From NCBI GenBank assembly GCA_934462715.1, contig CAKSIJ010000016.1, positions 4,995 through 68,994 on the forward strand: a stretch of DNA of 64,000 nucleotides, read 5' to 3'. Positions within the stretch are counted from its first letter, which is position 1, and each line of letters opens with the position of its first letter. Source of the stretch: an uncultured Clostridia bacterium. Its GTDB lineage: Bacteria > Bacillota > Clostridia > UBA1381. A program made the position numbers and the translations under genes. Below are positions 18,316 to 25,784 of the stretch, piece after piece. A model generated the notes under the pieces. It worked only from the letters and a program-made list of their open reading frames with translations, was not told where the DNA came from and searched no databases.

Positions 18316-18651
18316 TTATAATGCTTTCAATGCTTCGTCCGCACTGCCGCATATTGTAATAAGCTTGTCTATTCCCGACATTTCTATTATTCTTTTCACA
18401 TTTTTTCTTGCTCCGAATATTACGACTTTTCCGCCCAATATTCCCGTAAGCTTATATCTTCCCATTATAACGCCTATACCCGAGCTGTCCATAAAGTCAA
18501 CCTTTGAAAAATCAAATATTACATTTACGGCGTTCGAGCTTTTTATTTTAGCGTCAACCGCACGCCGTATTTCTGCGGCGGCATGGTGGTCAAGCTCTGT
18601 ATTGACCTTTACAATTACACTCTTTCTTTCTCCCAACAGTTTTAAATCCAT
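18316..18651 (-). CDS. spoIIAA: Anti-anti-sigma factor SpoIIAA (STAS domain)
   Basis: 111 residues, a single STAS domain. The phosphorylated serine lies in DFMDSSGIGVIMGRY (Ser56/Ser57, equivalent to Ser58 of Bacillus). In its dephosphorylated form it frees SigF from SpoIIAB in the forespore. The start MDLKLL at 18651 has AAAGG about eleven bases upstream; the ATG at 18660 is only two bases from that motif. First gene of the operon. Confidence 0.95.
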   Translation of the reverse strand: MDLKLLGERKSVIVKVNTELDHHAAAEIRRAVDAKIKSSNAVNVIFDFSKVDFMDSSGIGVIMGRYKLTGILGGKVVIFGARKNVKRIIEMSGIDKLITICGSADEALKAL

Positions 18652-18752
18652 AAATTCCATATCCTTTCTTTTGTATTCTCCCGGCACACTATCTACAGTA
18701 TTTTAAATTATTACTGACATGTAGCGGTGCGGATTTCTTCAAGTATTATTAT

Positions 18753-18777
18753 ATTCTTCGGATACTGCATTTTTCCT
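18753..18777 (-). promoter_or_regulatory. Candidate sigma-H promoter for the spoIIA operon
   Basis: On the minus strand AGGAAAA (18777-18771), 11 bases, then GAAGAAT (18759-18753). This fits the sigma-H pattern AGGAwwW-N11-RnnGAAT, the class of promoter that drives spoIIA in Bacillus. The leader to spoIIAA would be about 95 bases. The rest of 18652-18963 holds only the ftsK terminator. Confidence 0.6.
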
Positions 18778-18913
18778 TTGTCGAAATGTGTAAACCGTCA
18801 GACACGATAACCGCAAAAAACCGCTTTTTTGTGTTTATTCACAATTTAATGACATATAAAATATCGGATAATGCGGAATAAGGCTGAAAAAACACTTACA
18901 AAAAAAATACAAA

Positions 18914-18942
18914 ACAAAAAAAGCCCGGAATTTTCCGAGCTT
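18914..18942 (-). terminator. Terminator after ftsK/spoIIIE
   Basis: Minus-strand stem AGCTCGGAA / TTCCGGGCT (18941-18933 with 18930-18922, one G-U pair) with a tiny AA loop and a run of T residues. It lies about 22 bases beyond the ftsK stop codon. Confidence 0.85.
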
Positions 18943-18963
18943 TTCCGATGTTATGACAGCATA

Positions 18964-21462
18964 TTATTCATATTCTGTCATATTAATTCTGTTCATATAT
19001 ACTTCTCTGGGCTTTGAGCCGTTTGCACCGCTGATAATTCCTCTTTCCTCCATCTGATCTATAATTCTTCCGGCACGCGCATACCCAACCTTTAAACGTC
19101 GCTGAATCATTGCGGTTGATATTTGCCCAAGCTCCACCGCAAGGTCTATTGCCGCCGGCAAAAGCTCGTCTGCGTCATCGTCCTCCTTTGATTCCTCCGA
19201 TGCAACATCGCCCGAAGCAAGGCAGTCGAGATGATTTGATAAATCCTCAGAATAGTGCGTAACCTCGCTGTTTTCCTTGATGAACGAAACGATATTTTCA
19301 ATTTCCGAATCAGATACAAACGCACCCTGAACACGCAGTGCATTGCTGAGTCCTGTCGGGTGATACAGCATATCTCCCTTTCCGAGAAGCTTTTCCGCAC
19401 CGCCCTTATCGAGAATTGTACGGCTGTCCACCTGACTTGATACCGCAAATGCTATTCTTGACGGAACGTTCGCTTTTATCAGACCTGTTATAACGTCAAC
19501 TGACGGTCTTTGAGTAGCTATAATCAAATGTATTCCGGCAGCTCTTGCAAGCTGTGCCAGACGGCAGACGTAGTCCTCAACCTCTTTTGCCGCAACCATC
19601 ATAAGGTCGGCAAGCTCATCGATGATTATAACTATCTGCGGAAGCTTCTGCTCATTGTTTTTAGCCATAAGCTCATTATATCCGGTAAGGTTACGCGAGC
19701 CTGTTTCGGCAAAAAGCGCATATCTTCTCATCATTTCTCCGACTGCCCAGTGCAGTGCGCCCGCCGCCTTTTTCGGATCGGTGACAACCGGTATCAGCAA
19801 ATGCGGTATTCCGTTATACACGCCAAGCTCAACAACCTTAGGGTCAACCATTATCAGCTTGACCTCCTCAGGCTTTGCCTTGTATAAAATACTGGTGATT
19901 ATCGTATTGATACACACTGATTTACCGGAGCCTGTCGAGCCTGCAATTAAAACGTGCGGCATTTTTGCTATATCTCCGACAACAACGTTTCCTCCGATGT
20001 CCTTTCCGAGCGCAACTGTAAGCTTTGACGCTGCGTCCCTGAATTTTGTACTTTCGAGAAGCTCACGCACCGAAACGGTATTAACGCTTGAATTCGGCAC
20101 TTCGATACCGACCGCCGCCTTTCCCGGCACTGCCGCCACCAATACCGTGGGAACTGCCAGATTAAGCGCAATATCCTCTGCAAGACCTGTTATTTTGGAA
20201 AGCTTTATACCTGTATGAGGCTGTATTTCATATCTTGTTACCGACGGACCCTGTGTAACCTGCAAAAGACGTGCTTCCACCCCGAAATTTTTCAGTATTT
20301 CCATCAGCTTATTAGCTGTTTCCTGCATTTCGCGCCGTTTGTCCGCAGAAGCCGCCTGCGGTTTTTTCAGCAATGAAATCGGCGGGAACACATACTCCTT
20401 AACCTCAGCTTCAATAGATGTTTCAATGTCATTTTTAATCTGCGCCTTTTCCTCCTCGCTGACTGCTTCCGCTTTGGGCGGATTCTGCTGTTTTTTCACG
20501 CCGTCCTCCGCTCCGCTGTCCGAAGGCTTCTTTTCATCGATTTCTTTTTCCGCTTCGTCCAGCGTTGTTCCGATTTCAATATCCTCGGGGATTTCCTCCG
20601 GTTCGTTTTCTGGCGGTGAGAATATTATTTCATCGATACGCGCTTTAATATCGTCCTCGGTAACAACTCTGTTTTCCTTTTCAGTATTGCCGTTTTCTTC
20701 ATTTTCGGCTTTTTCCGTTTTGCTCTTTTTTGTGTTTTTCTTAACCGATTCGTCATCATCCCCTATGGTAAAATCAATTTTTTTCGAAACACCCTGCACT
20801 CCCGACGAAATTTTCTTTGCCGTCTGTCTGCCGTTTTCGTACACGTCCTTATGCTCTATCGCACGCGCTTCCTCTCTCAAACCGAACAAGCCCGAAACAA
20901 ACGATGTAACCAGACTGAAAAGAGATACCTTAAATATAACGCTGATATTTCCCAGAAATGCGAATATCAGAATAATTGCGGCAGCCACTCTGCCTATCAT
21001 GTTAATAAGTATATTTGCCAAAGCACCGCCCAGTATTCCTCCGCTCAAACCGTACACCGCTTCATATGCCAGATCGGAATAATCAACAGCTCCTATTGCC
21101 GCAGTCTGGTATATACCGGCAAAAAGAACACATTCCAAAAGCAGCAAAACAAGCTTCAAGGTAAAATTCCCTGTGTCTTTTTTCTTTGACACATAAACGC
21201 TAAGTCCGGCTAAAGCAGGCGGCAGCAAATATGCCGCAACCGAAAACAGCGACAGCATAAACGTCTTTATCATTCCCGAAAGCAGTGCAGAGCTGTCCGA
21301 ATATATGAATACAGCCAAAAGAATTGCCGACAGCAGCAGCGAAATTATGTAGACTGAATAATGCACAGGTGCGCTTTTATTGCTGCTCGTATTTCTCCTC
21401 TTCTTTTTAGATGACCGTTTCTGCAACGATCCGTTTTTGCCCGTTCCCTTTTTGTTAGGCAT
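18964..21462 (-). CDS. spoIIIE: DNA translocase FtsK/SpoIIIE
   Basis: 832 residues. Lys/Arg/Ser-rich N-terminus, about four to five membrane helices up to residue 195, then a highly charged linker (about 200-370). The RecA-like motor follows with Walker A AGSTGSGKSVC near residue 507 and Walker B IIDELADLMM. It ends in a gamma winged-helix domain (ELLPAAIDLAVELGQISTAM onward). It pumps chromosomal DNA through the septum in division and into the forespore. It sits near the spoIIA operon, which favours the name spoIIIE, but the motor alone cannot separate FtsK from SpoIIIE. Start ATG preceded by GGAGGT. Confidence 0.93.
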   Translation of the reverse strand: MPNKKGTGKNGSLQKRSSKKKRRNTSSNKSAPVHYSVYIISLLLSAILLAVFIYSDSSALLSGMIKTFMLSLFSVAAYLLPPALAGLSVYVSKKKDTGNFTLKLVLLLLECVLFAGIYQTAAIGAVDYSDLAYEAVYGLSGGILGGALANILINMIGRVAAAIILIFAFLGNISVIFKVSLFSLVTSFVSGLFGLREEARAIEHKDVYENGRQTAKKISSGVQGVSKKIDFTIGDDDESVKKNTKKSKTEKAENEENGNTEKENRVVTEDDIKARIDEIIFSPPENEPEEIPEDIEIGTTLDEAEKEIDEKKPSDSGAEDGVKKQQNPPKAEAVSEEEKAQIKNDIETSIEAEVKEYVFPPISLLKKPQAASADKRREMQETANKLMEILKNFGVEARLLQVTQGPSVTRYEIQPHTGIKLSKITGLAEDIALNLAVPTVLVAAVPGKAAVGIEVPNSSVNTVSVRELLESTKFRDAASKLTVALGKDIGGNVVVGDIAKMPHVLIAGSTGSGKSVCINTIITSILYKAKPEEVKLIMVDPKVVELGVYNGIPHLLIPVVTDPKKAAGALHWAVGEMMRRYALFAETGSRNLTGYNELMAKNNEQKLPQIVIIIDELADLMMVAAKEVEDYVCRLAQLARAAGIHLIIATQRPSVDVITGLIKANVPSRIAFAVSSQVDSRTILDKGGAEKLLGKGDMLYHPTGLSNALRVQGAFVSDSEIENIVSFIKENSEVTHYSEDLSNHLDCLASGDVASEESKEDDDADELLPAAIDLAVELGQISTAMIQRRLKVGYARAGRIIDQMEERGIISGANGSKPREVYMNRINMTEYE

Positions 21463-21701
21463 AATCCTACCTCCGTTTATTTATAAAGCTATTTTAAATT
21501 ATTGTAAAAATGCAATAAAACTATATACAGTGACAATACACCATTATTAATTATAGCACATTATATAAAAAATTTCAATATATGTAATGAAGTTTTAAAA
21601 TTACACTTATCTATTTATATATCACAATTTACATTTACAATCTTTTAATATCAAAAATTTTATATCTTTTGCACAAATTAGTATTTTTTTCATAAAAGTT
21701 G

Positions 21702-21730
21702 TTGACAAACACCGCTTTATGTGCTATATT
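21702..21730 (+). promoter_or_regulatory. Sigma-A promoter of the trpXYZ transporter operon
   Basis: TTGACA at 21702-21707 and TATATT at 21725-21730 with 17 bases between. The transcription start would be near 21737, just before the T-box leader. The segment 21463-21701 upstream is very AT-rich; nothing else was recognised in it. Confidence 0.85.
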
Positions 21731-21736
21731 AAATTC

Positions 21737-22030
21737 ATAAATCCGGTGATAAGAAATAGTAGCTTAGTCTTCGGAAGTCAGAGCGAGCCGTCGTTGGTGT
21801 GAGGTACGGTACTTACGGTCTTTGTGAATGGGTCTTTGAGGAGCAGCGGCAAACGGATATTGTTATCTCAGTAGTTGCTGACGCAGTCGCAGCGTTAAAG
21901 GCGTAGGATATGAAGTCAATTAATGGCCGTGTCCGTAATTAAGGAAGCTAATGCTTTGAAGCAGGGTGGCACCACGATATTTTGAATCGTCCCGGCAGCA
22001 GATTAATTTATTTAATTTGCTGTCTTTTTG
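21737..22030 (+). promoter_or_regulatory. T-box leader, tryptophan specifier predicted
   Basis: The invariant T-box core AGGGTGGCACCACG is at 21963-21976. Upstream is a long stem I region, with GTGATAAGAAATAGTAGC near its start. The likely specifier is TGG (21829-21831) within GTGAATGGGTC, which would read tRNA-Trp. Downstream, the terminator arms lie around 21995-22006 and 22012-22023, followed by CTTTTTGTTTTT. Uncharged tRNA binding to the T-box bulge should prevent termination. Tryptophan as effector agrees with the transporter family that follows, but the specifier was read by eye. Confidence 0.88.
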
Positions 22031-22032
22031 TT
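21994..22032 (+). terminator. T-box terminator
   Basis: GCAGCAGATTAA pairs with TTAATTTGCTGT (with G-U pairs) around a short AT loop, then a T-rich tail. The competing antiterminator uses the CGTCCCGG stretch and the T-box itself. Confidence 0.8.
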
Positions 22033-22135
22033 TTTCGGAATATCTTAAATTTACTGCTGATATTCATAATACTCTCCTTAACTGTAATTGACTGCAAGGT
22101 ATTAATTTTATTAAAACAAAAGGAGTATAAAAACT

Positions 22136-23131
22136 ATGAAAAAGATTATTAAAAAGGTATTATTAACATTAACATCGGCAGCAATATTGATAAGCTCCGC
22201 TTCCTGCGGAAACAACACACAAAACAACGCTGTTTCCGAAAACACATCAGATACAAAGGTTTACAAAATCGGCGTTACGCAATTTGCCGATCACCCCTCT
22301 TTGGACAACTGCCGTGAGGGCTTTATCGAGGGCTTGAAAAACAACGGATTTACAGAGGGTGACAATATTGAAATAGAATTTAAGTCGGCGCAGTCCGATA
22401 TGAATATGGCAAACCAGATAGCTCAGACCTTTGCAAGCAACAAAAAAGACCTTGTATGCGGTATCGCAACTCCGTCGGCACAAAGCTTGTATGCGTCATG
22501 CGAGAGCGCAGGTATCCCGGTAATATTCAATGCAATATCCGATCCCGTTGCGGCAAAGCTTGCCGTTTCGGAAACCGAAAACATGAAAGGCGTTACAGGT
22601 ATTTCCGACAGACTTCCGGTAAAGGAACAGCTTGAATTAATAAGAAAGGTTCTTCCGGACGCAAAGAAAATCGGTATACTTTACACAGTCGGCGAAGCAA
22701 ATTCGGTAAGCACAATCGCAACCTACAAAGAGCTTGCCGGCGAATACGGCTTTGAAATTGTTGACAAGGGCATTTCAAAGCAGGCAGAGGTTCCACAGGC
22801 TGCCGACTACATTTTATCAACCGTTGACTGCATAAGCAATCTGACGGATAATACGGTTGTTTCGGCTTTGGGCGTAGTTCTCGACAAAGCAAACGCAAAA
22901 AACATTCCGGTATTCGGTTCTGAAGAAGAACAGGTTAAAAACGGCTGTATCGCTTGCTGCGGTCTTGATTACTTCAAACTCGGCGAACAGGCGGGCGAAA
23001 TGGCTGCAAAGGTTTTAAAAGGTACCGACATAGATACAATTCACTATGAAACTATAAAAGAAAGCTCCGTATTCGTAAACGAAGAGGTTGCTCAGAAGCT
23101 CGGTATCACACTTCCCGAGGATATAAAATAA
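22136..23131 (+). CDS. trpX: ABC transporter substrate-binding lipoprotein, TrpX-like
   Basis: 331 residues. A lipoprotein signal with lipobox ISSASC places the lipid-modified Cys at residue 24. The rest is a two-lobed periplasmic-binding fold of the type COG2984, with VYKIGVTQFADHPSLDNCREG typical of the family. It should capture a ligand outside the membrane and deliver it to the permease. Comparative genomics of Firmicutes assigns T-box-regulated members to tryptophan uptake, which fits the TGG specifier. Strong ribosome binding site (AAAGGAGT). First gene of the trpXYZ operon. Confidence 0.88.
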   Translation: MKKIIKKVLLTLTSAAILISSASCGNNTQNNAVSENTSDTKVYKIGVTQFADHPSLDNCREGFIEGLKNNGFTEGDNIEIEFKSAQSDMNMANQIAQTFASNKKDLVCGIATPSAQSLYASCESAGIPVIFNAISDPVAAKLAVSETENMKGVTGISDRLPVKEQLELIRKVLPDAKKIGILYTVGEANSVSTIATYKELAGEYGFEIVDKGISKQAEVPQAADYILSTVDCISNLTDNTVVSALGVVLDKANAKNIPVFGSEEEQVKNGCIACCGLDYFKLGEQAGEMAAKVLKGTDIDTIHYETIKESSVFVNEEVAQKLGITLPEDIK

Positions 23132-23158
23132 TTACATTAATTTGAGAGGTTTGACAGA

Positions 23159-24034
23159 ATGATTGGAATAATAACAGGTATTTTGGAGCAAGGTCTGATA
23201 TTCGGCATTATGGCTCTGGGAGTATATATAACGGTAAAAATACTTGATTTTCCGGACTTATCGGTAGACGGCACCTTCCCATTGGGCGGTGCCGTTGCCG
23301 CAAGTCTGATTTTGCACGGAATAAATCCGTGGCTTGCAATGATAGCGGCTTTTTTCTGCGGTGCGCTTGCAGGTATGCTTACCGGATTTTTGAACGTTAA
23401 GCTCAAAATCCCGGATCTGCTCTCGGGTATTCTCACAATGACGGCTCTGTATTCGGTAAACTACAGAATTGCCGGTGCTCCGAATGTTTTTTTAATGGGT
23501 GAAAAAACCATTTTTACAGAGCTTCCGTTTGCGTTGCCGTCATCTGCTGCAAATTATTCCGATCTGTTCGTGCTTGTTTTCATTGTGCTTATCGTAAAGA
23601 TATGTCTTGACTTATACTTGAAAACAAAATCGGGATTTCTTCTAAGAAGTGTGGGCGATAACCCCAATCTTGTTATTACTCTCGCTCAGAATCCCGGAAA
23701 AATCAAAATAATCGGTCTTGCCATAGCCAACGGACTTGTCTGCATGGCAGGCTGCATTAACTCAATGAAAAACGTTCAGTTTGATATTTCCGGCGGTACC
23801 GGAACCTTGGTTATGGGTCTTGCCGCTGTAATTATTGGGACCTCTCTTTTTTCAAAGGTTCGCTTTATTAAAGTTACAACGGCTGTTTTCGGCGGCATGA
23901 TAATATACAAGGCTTGTATCGTTGCCGCTATCAGCTCCGGGCTGCAATCATCGGATATGAACCTTGTTATTACCGTACTGTTCGTTATCACGCTCATCAT
24001 CAACAGATATGCGGAAAGCAAAAGGAGGGATTGA
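23159..24034 (+). CDS. trpY: ABC transporter permease, TrpY-like
   Basis: 291 residues with about eight to nine hydrophobic helices. The motif KILDFPDLSVDGTFPLGGAV near the N-terminus is the hallmark of this branched-chain-permease-like family (COG4120). It forms the membrane channel for the TrpX ligand. It starts 27 bases after trpX with GAGAGGT upstream and its stop is followed one base later by the ATPase start, so the genes are coupled. Confidence 0.88.
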   Translation: MIGIITGILEQGLIFGIMALGVYITVKILDFPDLSVDGTFPLGGAVAASLILHGINPWLAMIAAFFCGALAGMLTGFLNVKLKIPDLLSGILTMTALYSVNYRIAGAPNVFLMGEKTIFTELPFALPSSAANYSDLFVLVFIVLIVKICLDLYLKTKSGFLLRSVGDNPNLVITLAQNPGKIKIIGLAIANGLVCMAGCINSMKNVQFDISGGTGTLVMGLAAVIIGTSLFSKVRFIKVTTAVFGGMIIYKACIVAAISSGLQSSDMNLVITVLFVITLIINRYAESKRRD

Positions 24035-24035
24035 G

Positions 24036-24806
24036 ATGCTTGAATTAAAAAATATCCAAAAAACCTTCAACACAGGAACCGTTGATGAAAAAATCCTGTT
24101 TGACAACTTTAATTTTCATGTTGATAAAGGCGAATTTGTTTCTGTTATCGGAAGCAACGGCTCGGGTAAAACCACTATGCTCAACATTGTATCGGGCGAT
24201 ATTGCTCCGCAGGGCGGTGAGGTGTATATTGACGGCGAAAATATCACATCACAGAAGAATTACAAACGTTCAAAAAAAATTGCACGTGTGTTTCAGAATC
24301 CGGCAATGGGTACCTGCCCGTCAATGACGGTATTTGAAAACCTTTCGATATTTGACAATAAGCTAAAGCCCTATAATCTGACAGCAGGTCTTAACAAAAA
24401 CAGAAAGGATTTCTATAAATCACAGCTTGAAATTTTGAATATGGGTCTTGAGGACAGACTTAACGTTAAAGCCGGCTCTTTGTCGGGCGGTCAAAGACAG
24501 GCTCTTGCGCTTGTCATGGCAACTCTCGTTAAGCCCGATTTGCTGCTTCTCGACGAACACACCGCCGCACTCGACCCGAAATCCTCGGATATAGTAATGA
24601 AGCTTACCGACAGAATAATAAGAGAAAAGGGCATTACAACCTTAATGGTAACTCATAACCTTAAATACGCTCTTGAATACAGCGACCGTTTCATACTTAT
24701 GCATGAGGGTAAAATTGCCGTGGAGAAAAAGGGTGAGGAAAAAAAGCAATTGTCAACAGATGACATTATGAGTATCTTTAACAAGCTGCAAATTATAGGC
24801 GAATAA
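24036..24806 (+). CDS. trpZ: ABC transporter ATPase, TrpZ-like
   Basis: 256 residues with Walker A IGSNGSGKTT, signature LSGGQRQALALV, Walker B LLLLDEHTAALD with catalytic Glu and switch His in VTHNLKYAL. The DEHTAALDP wording is typical of COG1101 ATPases paired with TrpX/TrpY. The start at 24036 (MLELKNIQ) has AAAGGAGG nine bases upstream. A frame extending to 23964 overlaps the permease and is rejected. Confidence 0.9.
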   Translation: MLELKNIQKTFNTGTVDEKILFDNFNFHVDKGEFVSVIGSNGSGKTTMLNIVSGDIAPQGGEVYIDGENITSQKNYKRSKKIARVFQNPAMGTCPSMTVFENLSIFDNKLKPYNLTAGLNKNRKDFYKSQLEILNMGLEDRLNVKAGSLSGGQRQALALVMATLVKPDLLLLDEHTAALDPKSSDIVMKLTDRIIREKGITTLMVTHNLKYALEYSDRFILMHEGKIAVEKKGEEKKQLSTDDIMSIFNKLQIIGE

Positions 24807-24887
24807 CGCATAAGCTTGCACTGCTTACGGAATTTTAAAACTCATTTCAATGCACGGCGTTAAATAACATCGCAATTCACAAATCCG

Positions 24888-24930
24888 CAGGTGATCGAAA
24901 AATTTAATTTCGGTTACCTGTTTTTCTTTT
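24888..24930 (+). terminator. Terminator after trpXYZ
   Basis: CAGGTGATCGAAA (24888-24900) pairs with TTTCGGTTACCTG (24908-24920, with mismatch and G-U pairs), followed by TTTTTCTTTT. Between the trpZ stop and this hairpin, 24807-24866 may hold a degenerate copy of the intergenic repeat (ACGCATAAGC...GGCGTT). Confidence 0.75.
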
Positions 24931-25096
24931 CCCTTATCATTAATTCAGGTTAACATAATACCTCTAAAATGCATATTATGTATAAGCAGATGTTAAATAA
25001 CCGCTTACTGTCCCGAATGTTCCCCGCTGATTTTAATACGGTTTTTACATCTGCCGGAGTAATTTTTTGTGAACTCATAGAAACGGAGGTATTTTT

Positions 25097-25291
25097 ATGG
25101 CAGAAAACAACGGAACCGCCTGCCCGGTAAACGGCTGCGGCTGTGTAGGCTATGCTTACGTACCGATTCAATATCTGAATAATACCTATTCGGTATCGGA
25201 CGCTCTCTCAAACGGAACCCTGTTCCCCGAGCTAAATCTGAATATTGACGAATACGGCAGCGTTTGTAAAGGAATCGGAGGCGACAAGTAA
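25097..25291 (+). CDS. cotJA: Spore coat protein CotJA
   Basis: 64 residues. The pattern AYVPIQYLNN then YSVSDALSNGTLFPELNLN matches the CotJA family, a small polypeptide needed for assembly of the CotJ proteins into the spore coat. GGAGG lies eight bases upstream. The stop overlaps the cotJB start (TAATG). In Bacillus the operon is transcribed in the mother cell by sigma-E; a CATATTAT element near 24969-24976 could be its -10, but this is weak. An N-terminal Cys-rich stretch (CPVNGCGC) is notable. Confidence 0.87.
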   Translation: MAENNGTACPVNGCGCVGYAYVPIQYLNNTYSVSDALSNGTLFPELNLNIDEYGSVCKGIGGDK

Positions 25292-25545
25292 TGGAAAGAA
25301 CCGCTTTATTAAAAAAAATACAATCGTATCGTTTTGCCGCATATGATATGCTTTTGTATTTAGACACCCACCCCGATGATAAAAAAGCATTTATGCTTTT
25401 TAAAGAGCTTGTGGCAAAAGCTCAGCAGCTTGTTAACGAATATCAGGAAAAGTTCGGCCCTCTGACCGCTTTCGCTGCCGCTGCAGACAACAGCTTCAGC
25501 TGGCTTAACTCTCCCTGGCCATGGGAAAAGGAGGATAACAAATAA
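25291..25545 (+). CDS. cotJB: Spore coat protein CotJB
   Basis: 84 residues, with the family motif LYLDTHPDDKKAFMLF and the C-terminal WLNSPWPWEKE. A small structural spore-coat protein made with CotJA and CotJC. Start by TAATG coupling to cotJA; GGAGG lies in the end of cotJA. Its stop in turn overlaps the cotJC start (TAATG at 25543-25547). Confidence 0.9.
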   Translation: MERTALLKKIQSYRFAAYDMLLYLDTHPDDKKAFMLFKELVAKAQQLVNEYQEKFGPLTAFAAAADNSFSWLNSPWPWEKEDNK

Positions 25546-25784
25546 TGTTCAGCTATGATAAATTTTTACAGTTCCCGATAAATATCAAAAAGCCCAATCC
25601 TCGTCTGGCTAATATAATTATTACTCAGTACGGCGGTCCAAACGGCGAGCTTGGTGCTTCTCTTCGCTACCTTTCTCAACGCTATATGATGCCTGATGAT
25701 GTAACTAAAGGGTTGCTTACCGATATAGGTATGTCGTGTCCGAAATGCTCCCGCACAAAGTACTTTGTTCCAATACAGAATTAA
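25545..25784 (+). pseudogene. cotJC: cotJC, 5' fragment interrupted by an integrated element
   Basis: The first 62 residues (NIKKPNPRLANIIITQYGG, GELGASLRYLSQRYMMP, KGLLTDIG) match the N-terminus of CotJC, the manganese-catalase-type spore coat protein normally about 190 residues long. After DIG, where the family continues TEELAHLE with metal ligands, the frame turns to unrelated sequence (MSCPKCSRTKYF) and stops at 25784. The break is therefore at about 25730. The recombinase gene reads toward this point and ends 11-13 bases inside the cotJC side. No 3' cotJC piece was found in this window. It may be an excisable gene interruption or a dead gene. Confidence 0.88.
25717..25745. other. Left junction (attL-like) of the element in cotJC
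   Basis: Homology to cotJC ends after codon 62 (25728-25730) in the local sequence ACCGATATAGGTATGTCG. Serine recombinases use short core dinucleotides, so the exact crossover cannot be fixed without the other end. No second copy of GATATAGGTA was noticed in the window. Confidence 0.6.

Noticed and set aside
20339..21082. 247-codon Ser/Phe-rich frame opposite ftsK/spoIIIE
   Set aside because: It mirrors the Glu/Lys-rich linker of the translocase; composition is an artefact of the opposite strand.
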